A stretch of 64,000 nucleotides of DNA from Naganishia liquefaciens (GCA_013423385.1 BLZA01000053.1:62001-126000), one strand, 5' to 3'. Positions 1 to 12,893 are shown, counted from the stretch's first letter. A program made the numbers and translations. The notes: a model not told the origin generated them from the letters alone.

Positions 1-1
1 T

Positions 2-214
2 CAATGGGCGGTCCAATGGTGGAAAGATCGGAGAAGTGATGGGCAGGACTTGCCAGCAGATACGCCGAGCGAGCGTGAATTGCTGAATGTACTGACGAGC
101 AGTCGTTACCCCCTGTTGCAAGGGAAAAGGAAAGTGTTACAAAGGATTCGAGGTTTCGTAGAGAAGGCAGGAAGGGCGATTACACAAAGGTACCCACTTG
201 GAACACCCTTGTGA
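2..214 (+). CDS. 3' end of an unrecognised gene cut by the window edge
   Basis: One frame is open from base 2 to a TGA at 212-214 and gives 70 residues with a clean fungal composition. It starts QWAVQWWKDRRSDGQDLPAD and ends RAITQRYPLGTPL. The stretch is basic, amphipathic and free of low complexity, and has no internal stop, so it is probably the carboxyl end of a real protein whose body lies left of the window. No domain can be named from this piece. The next gene on the same strand starts more than 1.1 kb downstream. Confidence 0.5.
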   Translation, partial: QWAVQWWKDRRSDGQDLPADTPSERELLNVLTSSRYPLLQGKRKVLQRIRGFVEKAGRAITQRYPLGTPL

Positions 215-1371
215 CCGGATTGCAGAATCGTGAATCATCTCAAACATCAAAAAACGTAGAACTCCTGAAACACTCGAGATCTCGACTACGGTTAGGACCT
301 CGATCGTTATATTGACCGGTCGTGCAGCACCCAAGCCACAGCGAAAAGCCAGTAGGGTATATAGCAAGCAGGCGTGATACTTACCCTTTATCACTCGTTC
401 CTTTTGAGCCATCTCACAAGCTTTTTGTCACTCTTCAGCCTTTCTCATCCACTAATCCTTTCGACCCTGAACGAAGCGAGCGAACGACTTTCGACATTCG
501 GATGATGTCGTATATCGATATGCCTTGTGTAAAACATATTGGGTATGGAAAGGCCCGGCGTGTACATTTGTCTCATGTGGGTAGAGGAGCGATTCTTTCG
601 ACACAAGATCTCGTACTCCATGAATGGCACCCTCCTGACGTTGCCCAGTGCCAGCCCCTCGGGGCCTCCTGCACCGGACGATGGGGGTTCAAATTGCCAT
701 GATTCTTATCTTCACACCTAGTGCAGCCATCTGCTCAGCCATCGCGTCATTTGATTAATGTTCTTTGTATTATTCCGAGATTTCCTTTGGTGTTCGAGTT
801 TCTCCGACGCGCTGAGCGATTGATGGCTTGTTCTCTGGTGATAGCAGAGCACGTCGGATTGACGGCCGAGTGGTTGATAAAGGACATGACAACGAGTAGA
901 CCCTGCTGCAGAGACGCGGGACCCAAACGTCGACGCATTGCTCGTCCATTGACGCTCAGAAGAGCAATTCCCTCGTCCCCGATCGTTCACAGCCCTGGGC
1001 ATTACCCACGAGCAAGCAAGCCGGGGCGATCACGCGCGGATAGCTACGCTCATCGAAATCAAACGCGTCGGATCCTCGCAGCGGAAGCAAGCGGGCGGAA
1101 GCTGTGGCAGCCGTCAGCAATCAACGCAGCGGAAAGATCTGAATTGCCAGCTGAGCGCCCGGGGCCATTATTCCCACCGTCCACCGCCTCGTGCTCGTTT
1201 CGAACACTGCGGGCCCACACAGTGACACACCGCCTGCTCGGGGACACCTTATAAGGGTTGAGTCCAAGGTCCAAGGACAAATCTGCGAGAAAGCCTCCAC
1301 GTCCACCGATTATCCGTCCTTGCAAAGTCCCCTGCCTGCATTCGATACCCGCCAATCGACTCCTCTCTGAT
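215..1371. other. Intergenic, promoter of the surface-protein gene
   Basis: No convincing gene is seen. The ORFs here lack family features and are crossed by others in several frames. A TATA-like TTATAAG lies near 1250, about 115 bp upstream of the ATG at 1372. Confidence 0.5.
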
Positions 1372-3829
1372 ATGGGTTTCGAGTCCGACACGGGACGAGG
1401 AGCCGCCTCGATGCCGTCGTCACCCCGAAAAGCAAGGGGAAAAGGTCATCACCGACGCTCATCATCGCTCGTCACGCTCGCGCTCGTCCTTCTCGCGTCG
1501 CAACAGCAAACCGCCAACGCCCTTCCGACCGGTCAAGCAGCATCTGCCCTTGCAGTCTCTCCCGAAGTCGGCGGGACGCTGTCGGGTCAAGGCGGATCCG
1601 GTTCGATGTCGCAGTCTCCCATCGTTGAACCCGTGAATGATGCTTCGTGGCCTATCCGTTTGCCACAAGAGAATGAAGGCCGGCGTAATCACAAAAGGCA
1701 AGAGTCATCCTTGATTGCCTCTGGGACGTCCTCGTAAGTAGACCGCACGTCGAGAGCGGATAACCGAGCTCCGAGACTGACGAGGAGGCGTGGAATATGT
1801 TGAATTAATATCTAATCAAGATCGTCTTTTGAACTTTCTTCTGCAACCCTGTCATCGCCGTCCACCTCGCTCCTGCCATCGACATCCTCTTTACTCTCGG
1901 TTTCTCCCTCCGCTCAATCTACGTTCTCGTCCGCTATTTCCTCCGCGGAACCCGAATCTTCATCTTCATTGTCCATCACCTCACTCTCACCGTCAACAAC
2001 TCTTGTCGAAACCCCATCATCGACACCGTCTCCTATCTTCACGGATTCTACTGCTGCATCCTCGTGCGTATCCCATGATCGTCAAAGTCTACCAGACTGA
2101 TCAGAGTATGGTGCGACCGATGTCTGATAAAAGATTGTTCTCTACTTCTTCTTCGCCTTTCCCGACATCTTCATCGAATATTCAATCCTCATTCAATGGC
2201 CAATCTTCCCCTGTGTCACTGTCGCCAACACAAATCATCGATACCACAACATTTGCATCGTCACCGACGACGCAACAAATGGGGACCCTGACGACCTCGA
2301 TTCCGGATACATCGTCGTTGGTGTCTGCCGGAATCGGCACATCTACTTCCTCTTTTCTCGATGGCACGTCGCCTATTGATTCTTCGTCCACCGCACCGGC
2401 CTCAATCTCTGGCCCTTCTTCGGTTATCACAACATCGACCATCGTTCTTCCTTCATCCACGACATCGTTCCCGACTACAACTAATCAACCCGATGCTCTT
2501 GAAACGTCTCTCTCGACCTCTACCTCGGAATCCTCTGTATTTCAAACTGTAACTCAATCCCCTACTGTATCATCCGCTCGCGCTTCTTCTTCACCTGCAT
2601 CCACCGAATCGACAATTCCTCCTCTCTCCACGACTGCACTTGAAACATCCTCGTTTGGGCAAACATCCACCACCTTGTCCGGATCCGCCTCGATATCTAC
2701 CAATACTTTGACGATATCCAGCCCGTCATCCAGTTCCGCGAGTCCGATATCGACTTCCGAAGCCACGAGCTCTATCGTTGGCACAAGCTCAGACACATCC
2801 GTAACTCCCGCCACGGAAACACCGTCATCTAGTTCCGCGTCCGCCTCGAATTCAGCCCCAGTCACAAGTGAGCCGCAATCGACTCCTCCTGCACCGACAA
2901 CGACAACTGCTGCTTCGATTACACAGCCTACCTCGTCGACCCAGCCAGTTTCCACAACCCAGGCGCAGTCCTCGACAAGTCAGCCGGTCAGTACCAGCCT
3001 TCAAGCGAGCTCGACGGATGTTCAATCCGGCAGCACCGGGACGACGAGCTCGAATGTGGCCGTTACATCCGGTACGACGACTCTTCCCGCCTCCTCCGCC
3101 GTCGTCAGCCAAACGACGCAATCGACACAAGCTCCCCAAACCACGCCTACGCAGACATCGCAAGTCGCATCACAGCAGATCACCACACTGCAGCCCGAAG
3201 TATCGACCGTGGTGCGGACCACGGATGGCGGATTGGAAACCGTCGTGATTACCGCTGGCGGCGGCGTCGTCACATCGACCGCGCTCGGTCCAGCACCAAC
3301 GATCACAGCTACCGCTGGGACTGCGCCATTGGCTGTTGTTACGCAATATGTCACCGCACGCGTCACCGGGACCGACGCTCAGGGTCGTACAACGACCGGA
3401 GAAGACGTAGAGCAGGTGATTATTACCGTAACTAACACGGCTTCTGGCGGGACAGGCGGACCCGAGATTGTCACTTTGACCGCAACCAATGGCCAGGCGG
3501 AAGCGACGGGCGGAGTGGTGGTGGTGACGATGACGGAGAGTTCAACGAGTTCCGAGGCGAATGGTGGTCAGGTCATTGTCGTCAAGGTATGTTTTCAAAA
3601 ACACATTGGTGGATCCTGCATAGAGTGACACCTTTCCTATCTTTGCCAGACCATCACCTCCTCTCTACAATACACCAGACCAGCCGGCACCGCCACCATC
3701 GGAGCTGCAGGATCCCTTCAGACTGTTTCATCCGCCCAGTCTGTTTCACGTTTCTCTCTGCCAGTAATGACGATGGTCGTCGGAGCAGTCTCAGCATCGC
3801 TCCTACTGGGCGCTTCAATTTTCTACTAG
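1372..3829 (+). CDS. Ser/Thr-rich mucin-like cell-surface protein
   Basis: Four exons (1372-1733, 1821-2063, 2134-3586, 3650-3829) give 745 residues. The ATG at 1372 was chosen because a hydrophobic signal segment (SLVTLALVLLASQQQTANA) follows about 30 residues later. Most of the rest is Ser, Thr, Pro, Ala and Gln, as expected for a heavily O-glycosylated wall or surface protein. Near the C-terminus are beta-type repeats such as TTDGGLETVVITAGGGVV. The last 20 residues are hydrophobic (MTMVVGAVSASLLLGASIFY) and could be a GPI signal or a short membrane anchor. The three introns have clear donors (GTAAGT, GTGCGT, GTATGT). The final intron is needed to reach the hydrophobic tail. Function is inferred only as a surface coat or adhesion protein; no catalytic domain is visible. 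Confidence 0.75.
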
Positions 3830-5172
3830 AATTCACGCGATTAAGACCTTGGACAGGACAAGCCGCTTCGAGAATTTCGCAGGATAATTCATCATACTGT
3901 ATCCATATCATTTACGAGGTATAACCATATGACTCAGGTATCGAACCATGGAAGCGGTACATACTTTGCAATACAGCGGCATAACTGACTTCCGGTTGCT
4001 CGAAATTGACATGTATTTCCAAGTCCTCTGACTTATATTCCGTCATGACGTCCCGGTTCTGTGACACGCTGAACGCCAGCCGTCCTCGACACGTTCATCG
4101 ATCGGCTTGCCTCCATGTCTCGCTCGTCGCAAGTTACCATCGTTTGCCTACTGCCGTCGGATCTGTCTGTCGCAATTTAAAAGCGTGAAGTCTTGGGCTC
4201 TGCCCTTCATCTGTCGCCCACTCGGTTCACCTCGGTAAAAGGTTCGAGGCAGCTGTTTGCCTTCGGCACAGATAGTCAGGCGCGTTAGCGGATCGTCCAT
4301 CGCGTCACAGCATCCGCTCCCGTGGCGATTGCTCTGGCTGTTGCGCCTTATTATCTGGAGGACGTTGGTGAAGGCATGCCCGACTTGAGCCAATATTAGC
4401 TGACATAGTGAATTCAGGCTCCTGGGCGCAATCATTGATCTAATTGTCGAACCCTTGTCATCGTCATACAGCGAACGGAATGACGGGCGAGTTCTCGCTG
4501 CTGACGCACGAAAGCTGGACGAAGCGTACGGGTTTCTTTTTTCCGGCCACCTTCCCGTCATCCGGCAAACAAAAAAAAAGCGTTCAGCCACGTGGGAAAG
4601 CGATCGACTTGCGGGATTATTTGCGGGATTCCCTAAGAGTTTGCGATTTGTCAAGCTTGATTGTTTGCTGGAATGATGCTATATGATGCACGCTGAACGA
4701 CTCGAGACATTGAGATGCACGATCTAGACCATTGCTGACGACGGCCCCTGACGCAACAACATGTAGGGGTATGCTAGAGGAAAGACGTTTAAGTTAGCCG
4801 GACTTTGCAGGAGTCTGCGTTGGTCGCTGACGACCGGCCATCGCGCAGTTTGATCGGCCCTTAAGCCATGCTCGCTTACAGAAGATTACAAGAAAGTCCA
4901 AAGTCATTGCAGCCTCTTGACTTTTTTTCAGAAGCATGGGGTTCCCGCACTGCCCCTGACTTTCGTCGTTTCGGACGTGCAGGCGGACAGTACGTGCGAG
5001 CATCCGGGACAGGGAGTGTCAGAGACATGACAACTCCACTGACGAGCAGTAGCCAGGAGGCGTCGGCTATACTGTTGGCGTGAGGATATTCAGTATATAT
5101 CTCTTCGAGAGCAAGTCCATTCAACTCACGACTGCGGGGCTCACATTACCGTCCTCACGAACTTGATTCACC
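3830..5172. other. Intergenic, 1.3 kb
   Basis: No supported gene. A minus-strand ORF at 4148-4654 has no domain or codon character that convinces me. A short direct repeat (GCGGGATTATTTGCGGGATT, 4612-4631) and an A9 tract are present. The right end holds the promoter of the CoA-transferase gene. Confidence 0.5.
5094..5100 (+). promoter_or_regulatory. TATA box of the CoA-transferase gene
   Basis: TATATAT sits about 73 bp upstream of the ATG at 5173, a usual spacing for a fungal gene with a short 5' leader. No other core element is evident. Confidence 0.45.
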
Positions 5173-7362
5173 ATGTCAGCTTTCGCCCTCAGCGCTTCTC
5201 GAGGATTCCGCCAAAACGGCTTCAGGTCGTTGCGAAACGCCAACTCGGCTCGATTGCTCTCTACCTCTGGCCAGTCGGCTCTCAGGCAGACCTCGCGCGT
5301 GCCGACTTTGGTCACCGTCGGCGCACAGCGTTTCCTTCAGACGCATTCTGGAGCAACCAACGTCAAAGTTGGAACTTCACCATTAGACTCGGTGCCGAGT
5401 GGAGCGGAAGGCAAAGGTGCTGTCCCCAGCGCAGTCGATGGAAAGCTGTGGCCGTCGGCCGAAGAAGCCATCAAGGAGTTGAAGGGTGGTATCACAGTTC
5501 TGAGTGCAGGTGAGTGAGGTCACGAGACGCTGGATAAGCACCTGCATCATCGCATCAGGCTTATATGCACACGCCGCTCTCAGGTTTCGGTCTTTGCGGC
5601 ACTGCTGAAACAATCATCCATGCGCTCGCCAAGAGAAAGGATCTGCAGGACCTGACAGTTGTTTCCAACAACGCCGGAAACGCAGGGGATGATGGGTTGT
5701 GTGAGTGGTAGGCCAGCCAGCGCTTGTGTGCATGGACTGACGCATCCACGCTAGCACCTCTCGTCAAGTCAAGGCAGATCAAGAAGTGTCTCCTCTCGTA
5801 CGTTGGCAACAACAAGGCCTTGCAAGATGCCTACCTTGCCGGAGAAATCGCTTTGGAGCTCAGCCCTCAAGGTACTATTGCGGATCGATTGCGAGCTGCC
5901 GGTGCTGGTCAGCCCGGATTCTACACCCGGACTGGAGCCGGAACGCTTGTTGAGACGGGTGGTATTCCCCAACTCTTGTCGAAACGAGATGGCGACAAGG
6001 AACAGACCGTCGTCGTTCCAGGCAACAAGAAGGTCACTACGGAATTTGACGGTAAAAAGCACCTGTTCGAGCCGGCGATTCACGGTGATGTCGCCATTCT
6101 GAGAGCTTGGAAGGTTGACAAGGCAGGAAACTGTGTCTTCCGGTGAGTCGCGAAGCATCGGAAAGGCCGAAAGGGTCTCACGAGCGTTTCAGATACACGA
6201 CTCGAGCATTCGGCACCTTAATGGCCAAGGCTGCCAAGCTTGCCATTGTAGAGGTATGATCATAGTGAAGGTTTGAGAGTATGCCATCTGACATTGCGTT
6301 TTAGGCCGAGAACATTGTCGAGGTCGGCGAGCTCAACCCCATGGAGATCGACTTGCCCGGAATCTACATTGATCGAATCGTGCCTGCCAGCGTCGACAAG
6401 AAGATTGAAGTGGTCGTGCTTCGAGAGGAAGAGAAGGACAGCAGCCAAACCCCTAACAAGGCGGAAGAGGTCAAGACTCCGGCGAGACTTCGAAGGGAAA
6501 AGATTGCTCGACGTGCCGCCAAGGAGTTGAAGAACGGCATGTACTGCAACTTGGGTGTCGGTATGCCGGTCCTGGCGGCCAGTTTCCTGCCACCAGGCAC
6601 TCAGATCTGGCTGCAATCCGAGAATGGTATTTTGGGTATGGGTCCCTACCCGACCCAGGATCAAGTCGACGCGTAAGTACAACTGGCTCATGCTGTGCTT
6701 CGGTTGCTAATCCACTTTGTCGTTAGCGACATCATCAACGCGGGCAAAGAGACTGTCACGCTCCTCCCGGGTGCCTCGGTCTTTGACAGCTCCGAGAGTT
6801 TCGGTATGATTCGAGGCGGTCACATTGACGTCTCGATTCTGGGCGCCATGGAAGTCTCGTGCAACGGTGACTTGGTGAGTTTATCAGAGGCAGCGCTTCT
6901 GCCCCGCGCTGATCCGCCACATCTCAGGCCAACTTTATGATTCCCGGCAAGCTTGTCAAGGGTGAGTCAGAGCGGCGTGATGAGCAATGCGTATGCTGAT
7001 GACTGGTGGCTCCAGGTATGGGCGGCGCCATGGACTTGTGCTCGAACCCGGACAAGACCAAGGTGGGTGGGATTGAGCATGCTCGCAGATGGTCAGACTG
7101 ATAACCATGCGCTCAGATCGTTGTCGTGACCGACCACCTCGACAAGCACGGCAACTCCAAGATTGTCCAGGAATGCAGTCTGCCGAAGACGGCTGTTGGC
7201 TGTGTCAGTCGAATCATCACCGATCTTGCAGTGTTCGATGTCGACAGGGTCAACGGTGGCATGACTCTGGTTGAGCTGGCAAAGGGTGTAGAGTTGGACC
7301 ACGTTCAGAAAGTCACTGCGGCCCCCTTCAAGGTTGCCGACAACATCGGTGTTTACGCATGA
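5173..7362 (+). CDS. Succinyl-CoA:3-ketoacid CoA-transferase, mitochondrial
   Basis: Nine exons (5173-5509, 5584-5700, 5755-6142, 6193-6253, 6305-6672, 6727-6874, 6928-6961, 7016-7062, 7117-7362) give 581 residues. The enzyme moves CoA between succinyl-CoA and acetoacetate, or acetate-like acids in fungi, in the mitochondrial matrix. The first ~50 residues are rich in Arg, Ser and Ala without acids, as in a mitochondrial presequence. The alpha half carries [15 protein letters not shown] and the beta half starts near [19 protein letters not shown]. The catalytic glutamate is the E of [11 protein letters not shown], the expected position for class I CoA-transferases. Glycine-rich [13 protein letters not shown] is also present. 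Both halves are in one chain, as in eukaryotes. One exon is only 34 nt. Confidence 0.95.
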
Positions 7363-7628
7363 GCGGACACTCGAACCAAGGCATATCATCATAGACAATA
7401 TAGCATATCAACGACATTATTTTGGAGATTGTATTATAGGCAACAAGTATCAGACCATCATGAAGCATCGACTTGGGGCAGACTGAGCGTGTTGGCTTTT
7501 AGGCGGAAGTTCAAGTACTTGATGTATACACTCTTTGATCAGATTACCAATATATACAATTGACAGAGAATCGCTGACATCTATAGCATGATCGTTCACG
7601 TTATCGAAAATGGGCTGAATTCCACTTT

Positions 7629-9992
7629 TCAAGCTGGAGAGTCTGCTGGTGTTGTCACCTGTTGCAGAGCTCGCTCCTTTTCTTGCAGTTCAGCCAAGAC
7701 CTTTTGACTCGCCTGCGGACGGTAGAAGATGATAAAGGCGAGCAGCGAGATTGAAAGCCACGCAATGTCGAAGTAGAAGCCGTATTGCGTTCCCCTCCAG
7801 TCGGCCAGATTGTTATCGACTCGAGAGTAAAGTCCTGCTTGGACTGACAATCCGATGACGGAGCCTGTGCAAAGCAAGATGAGTGCCTGTGACGGGATTC
7901 GAGTATTGGGCATTGGCGCTTACCCAGTTGAAGCGAGACCTGCAGCAGACCTCCAGCGACGCCGGAAGCTGAGGGTGGGACAGCTTGAATAATGCCAATG
8001 TTCAAGGCAAGGAAGGTAAGGCTAGAGCGCGTGCCGGACGGTCATAAGCTTGGACCCACAAATGCAGGTCGATGCATCACTTACATCATTCCAAATGAAC
8101 CAATTGCACATCCCGTGAACATGTACTTCCAATAGTCGTCACCCTTTCCTCCATCACCGAGAATGAGCAGAACCAAAGCTGGGACGATGGCAATGAAGGT
8201 GCCAACGATGACCGTATATTTAGGCCTCGCAAGGAGTACAGGGAAGAATTGAGGCAGCATGCCGCCTATCAGACCGGCCACACCTGTAGATCCAAGCGTC
8301 CGTAAGTGTGTGCTGATTTACTAGGAAAGAAACTGCTTACCGATGGGCAAGATGCGAGCGGCGGCGTGAATGGCGGAATGATGTAAAACGACTTGGTAGT
8401 AATTGGCCAGACTGAATGCTGAATGATTCGCGGGTTTAGCAATTTTGGTGCGAGGTGGCCAGAGCACCGTGGTACATACAGACTGTTCCCCACCAAAGGT
8501 AAGGCGTCAAGCTGATGGAATAGATTCAGTATGCCATTGTCGCGAGAAGACAGATGATACTTACGACATGAAGCAGAGCAAAATGAGGTTGGGCAACTTG
8601 ATCAATTTCATAGGCAGAAGAGCCTTCTCCTCGTCTAGTCGAGCTTCCCAGACGAAGAAGCCGGCAAACATGAATACGCTGATCAAGAATGGCGCGAGGA
8701 AGTGTGCGTCTGTCCAGCCGTCGGTGGTACCACCTATTCAGAATGCTGATGTCAGAACAGACAGAAGGGACAAGAACAAATCCTGACGCACTCGTCAAGC
8801 CCAAAATAAAGAGCAGAAGCGACCCAGTCATCAGGAACACGCCGACGAGGTCTAATCGCTGAAGCTTTGAGAATTTGCTATCCGCAACATGTCGTTCCAT
8901 CTTCCACGGAAGGAGCAGAGCTCCGACGGCAGCCGAGGTGAAGGCGAGGATGGCCATGAATCGGAACAGCCATTTCCAATTGGCGAGTTCGAACAGGCCT
9001 CCACTGCGAAGCAATGAGTCGTCTCAACACCAAATTGCATGATCCCGAATGCAGCATACTTACAGAACGACTCCGAGCGTGTTGGCGATGGCTGCGATCA
9101 ATCCGAGCAGGGCGAGGGCGTTCTGCGCATCGAGAGGGAAAGACGAGTCAGAAAGATGTCAAGGCTGTTCCAGTGCAAGTGATATACCTGCTGTTTGCCC
9201 TTTTCCGGGAACAGGTGCACGATCAAGTGATACGCGCTGGGGATAGTCATCGAGGCCGAGATGCCTTGAAGCGCTCGCAATACGAGGAATCCATACTTGT
9301 TATCCACTAGGATCGCATAAAGTGTCAGGACACTCGCTGATGTTTGGCCAAATCCGACTCACCGAAAGAAGAAACCAGGAAGAAAATGGCAAGTGTCACA
9401 AAGCCGCCTTCGAATACGAATTGGGCAGGATATAGGTCTGCAAGCCGGCCCGCGAGAAGTAGGAAACTGAGACGGACCAAGTCAGCATACATATCCGCGG
9501 AGCCGACTGATACAGTACTCACGAGGCAAAGGTCATGGCATACGCCGTGAGGACCCATGTGATGTTGCCGGCTGTCAATCCAAGGTCGACCGCGATTGAC
9601 TCGGTCGTCGTGAGCAGTCCGCTGACGCTGACGACATCCAGAGCGGTAGCGAGGGAAAAGACGGCCAGTAGAATGTGTTTGCGTGCTGGAGAAAGACGGG
9701 CAAAGATGTCCTCGACCTTGTTGCCGTCGGTGCTGACGTCGCTGATGGTTGACTGGCCACTCGATTGCTTGATGACTGGAACTGCACTGCCCTTTGTTGC
9801 ATGTCGATCGAGGTCGAGAGCCGGTGGCGAGTGCGCGTTGGGTGAATGCTTGCCATTTGCACTCGCGTGGTCCCCGTTTGCAAAGTAGGACGACTTGCGT
9901 TTCGGATCTTCAACAAGGGTTGCCGCAGGTGATCTCAGGCTTGATGCCTTTTGGAAGGTTGCGGAGAACGGAGGGGGATTTGGGGAAGCCAT
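7629..9992 (-). CDS. MFS multidrug-type exporter (DHA family)
   Basis: The ATG is at 9990-9992 and the stop at 7629-7631; about nine exons are joined by short introns. A cytosolic N-terminal region of ~110 residues rich in Ser and Pro is followed by many hydrophobic helices. The major-facilitator signature is visible in FLLLAGRLADLYPAQFVF (the loop 2-3 motif) and in LRALQGISASMTIPSAYHLI (motif C-like, seen in proton-driven drug exporters). Later helices include GGLLQVSLQLG and the terminal DIAWLSISLLAFIIFYRP. The tail is a charged cytosolic helix (QKVLAELQEKERALQQV). I infer a plasma-membrane H+ antiporter; the substrate cannot be told. A TATAAA lies upstream on the minus strand. The gene is divergent from the DNA glycosylase. 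Confidence 0.85.
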
Positions 9993-10097
9993 TGTCGAGG
10001 TAGGCTTGTGGTGTTGTCACTTCAATTCTGGAGGTCTGACGTTTCTGTTAATGCGGGGAGGATGTCAAATTGGCTCGGGCCTGGCTCGGGTCCAGCT

Positions 10098-10103
10098 TTA
10101 TAG
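10098..10103 (-). promoter_or_regulatory. TATA box of the MFS exporter
   Basis: On the minus strand this reads TATAAA within CTATAAAG, about 105 bp upstream of the exporter ATG at 9992. Confidence 0.4.
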
Positions 10104-10572
10104 ACATGGGACCTGTCGCCTCGGTAGTTGATAACGACACGTCTACTTTCGGCCCGTAAGAGCGTGGTGAATGGATCGGTCACCCGTCCTTTGGACATCC
10201 TTTTCTTGCTAATACAACACTTGCACCGATATCTCGTGTCGTCATGTCATGGTTCTCCTTTCGTATTACGCAACAAGTCGTCGATCGATACAGACCGCCA
10301 TCTTGCTATCACTGCACTCTGGCCTCTTTCCACGTTTGCGATCTGGAGGTCGTTGGGAGCTGGAGGCTTGATGCTCTAGATTCTGGACTCGCCGCGAGGA
10401 CAAGGGCGGAATCAGAATTTCGATCGACTTGACTCGAGTCTTGACAAGCCGAAGGGACGCGCGTGTGCATGTGATTATTGTTCAGCTGGTGGTCCCCTTT
10501 CCGGATCCAGGCACGTTTGGCACGTTTCAGGTTTCCCGCTTCGGCTCGCTTGCACATCAGGACTGATCACTG

Positions 10573-10611
10573 AGCTGACCAGCTAGCTGACCGAGCTGAC
10601 CGAGCTGACCG
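10573..10611. repeat. Tandem nonamer AGCTGACCG
   Basis: Three perfect head-to-tail copies of AGCTGACCG lie at 10585-10611, with a diverged copy at 10573. The block is in the shared promoter region of the exporter and the DNA glycosylase, so it could be a cluster of factor-binding sites or simple slippage. Confidence 0.7.
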
Positions 10612-11260
10612 AGCCGAGTACAATTATTGAGAGGTACAGCATACTAGTGTAACGACTGAGAGCTGAGTGATCATACCATTATTCATGGTGGCGCTGCTAT
10701 CGACTCGAACAGAGGCAGCTCCTGTAGCATCTCATCGTCAGCATGTGAACCGCTTGCAAACTACAATCAGTGAGTGATGTCTAATGCATCGCCGACCGAA
10801 TGGCGACACCGCATAGCTCACCGCATGTTCGGCGTTTGCTTTGATCTCATCATTCCTAAACGTTTGTGAAAAGGTTTCGCTGGTTTAGCGTTTCTGCGAC
10901 CTCCACCTCACACACAAGGATCAGGTCTTGCTGTTGTGAATGTGTATCGAGATCCAGTGGAAGAAGGGACCAGGGAGTTCTAGCTTTTCGATTGATAAGA
11001 TCTGTGCGTTGGTGTACAGCGGATTTGTCAAAAAAAGGACAAGGAGAGTGATCATTTACGTATTATCAATACACCTGATGATGTAATCAGCATCCGCGCT
11101 GGACTCTCGATTTCCCAACTCTCCTTGCTTGCGAATGGTCCAGTCTTCACATCGGGTCCGCGTTCGGAAGCACGTTATGCTGCTGCGCTCTGGGCCGGGA
11201 AAGATACTGACCGCTCCTGCACTCCAGCCTCGTCCGACGTACAGCCTAAGCGCAATCCAA

Positions 11261-12893
11261 ATGCCGCTAACCAGGAGTGCCTCGCAAAAATCCCTCGATA
11301 CGCCGAAACAGCAGACCGTGGCCGATGTCGAAGACAACTTTTCGACAACCGCAACACCTGTCCGCCGAAACAAGAGAAGCCTGATTGATGATGCAAAGAC
11401 ACCCTTGAAGACACCGCTCAAGACGCCAACACCACGCAAGCGGGCAAAGAATGTTGCAACCACTCCTGCAACGCCTGCCGCTGGAGGATCGGAGAGCACG
11501 CCCGTCAAACCGCTGCCGGTCTTTCATCTGACGGATGCAACGCAAGACCCGAGCCGGATAATACCGGGAAAGCTCGGATTCGAGTTTGAGGAGGCCAAGA
11601 GACACCTGATAGGCGTGGATCCGAGATTCGAACAGCTTTTCGGAAAGCTAAAGTGTAAGCCGTTTGAGAACCTCGAGGCCGTAGATCCGTTCAGGTCAGT
11701 TGCGTATACTGCTCACTGGCGTGAACTGACGCAACATCTCGTCTCAAAAGATCCCTGTGTACGTCAATCGTTGGACAGCAGGTCTCCTGGCTCGCTGCAA
11801 GAGCCATCAACCATCGGTTCCGAAGACTGTTCGACCCCTCACTACCCGAAAAGGCGGATGACAAGACGAGTGAGGGATGGGGTGCGTAAGTCCATTGCCT
11901 GGATCTAGGTCACAGGGACTGTCACTCATGTACACTTCGTAGCTCCCCAACGTCATTTCCGTCCCCAGCCGATGTCTTGCAGCTGGATGTTCCCCAACTC
12001 AAGTCGGCAGGTTTGAGCACCAGAAAGGCTGAATATGGTGAGTCTGCTGTCGAGAAGATATTATTCGATTCTCATTCTCTTCTCGACAGTGCGATCCCTG
12101 GCGGAGCACTTTGTAGAGGAAAAATTGACGGCGTCTTTTCTGGAAACAGCTCCGGTTGAAGAGGTCTCCAAAGCGCTCATAGATATTCGAGGCATAGGTC
12201 AAGTGAGTCCTTACCGCAGCTGTTGGACTCGATGAACTCAAGCATCCCTGGCCGTTTCTAGTGGACAGTCGACATGTTCCTGATGTTTACCCTTCGACGA
12301 CCGGACATTCTGCCAGTAGGGGACCTGGGAGTTCAGAAAGGCCTCATGAAATGGGTTCTCGCCGCACATAGTCAAGGCGCACCAGTACCAGACTCGAATC
12401 CCTTTCTTGACGCCGACGAAACCTCGCCAACAGCTCTAGGACCCGACGCATCCTCCATCGTCCCCGCCGTTGAGCCCAAGAGTCCTGAAGCAGCGCTATC
12501 CACCAAGAACATTGCGTACGAAGGGGAGACTGTGGAGGAGAAGGCAGAGGAGCAAGAAACGGTCAAGAGGACGTTGCTCTCATTCCCTCCGAATGGCGAT
12601 CCGGATCGTGCGTGTCCTTTGTCAGAGGGCTTTTCGGTTGATGTCTTGAAGAGCCGTATGAGTGGGAAAAAGCCCAAGTGAGTGTCGTCTGGCTGTTGGT
12701 CAGACCGACTCTGATGTAGCGCGCACAGAGGTGGGGCATATCTGTCTCCGGCGGAAATGGCGCATTTGACCCAGAATTGGGCACCGTACCGGTCATTAGG
12801 CGGTAAGTGGAGCTTGATCGTATCTATTACGCATACTGATTACAATGCCCGTCAGTGTACTACATGTGGGCAGTGGAAGAAGAGTCGGATTGA
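11261..12893 (+). CDS. DNA-3-methyladenine glycosylase (HhH-GPD, AlkA/Mag1 type)
   Basis: This enzyme excises alkylated bases and starts base-excision repair in the nucleus. I start at ATG 11261 ([18 protein letters not shown]) because a basic, disordered N-terminus is usual here; ATG 11135 is the alternative. The N-terminus has runs of Lys/Arg/Pro/Thr ([18 protein letters not shown]) resembling nuclear targeting or DNA-contact tails. The fold core runs from [19 protein letters not shown] through [19 protein letters not shown], which is the helix-hairpin-helix, to [16 protein letters not shown], where the Asp of VGDLGV is the catalytic residue. After the catalytic helix comes an acidic, low-complexity insert of about 100 residues, then the closing helix [18 protein letters not shown] and the end MWAVEEESD. 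About seven exons. It converges on the zinc-cluster gene with a 145-bp gap. Confidence 0.92.

Larger units (their letters stand above)
9993..11260. other. Divergent promoter region between MFS exporter and DNA glycosylase
   Basis: There is no gene in this 1.27 kb. It holds a TATA-like site for the exporter and a short tandem nonamer (separate entries). An in-frame ATG at 11135 could extend the glycosylase by 42 residues. Confidence 0.5.

Noticed and set aside
4148-4654. 168-codon minus-strand ORF upstream of the CoA-transferase gene
   Set aside because: No recognisable motif and poor codon pattern; sits in a promoter region.
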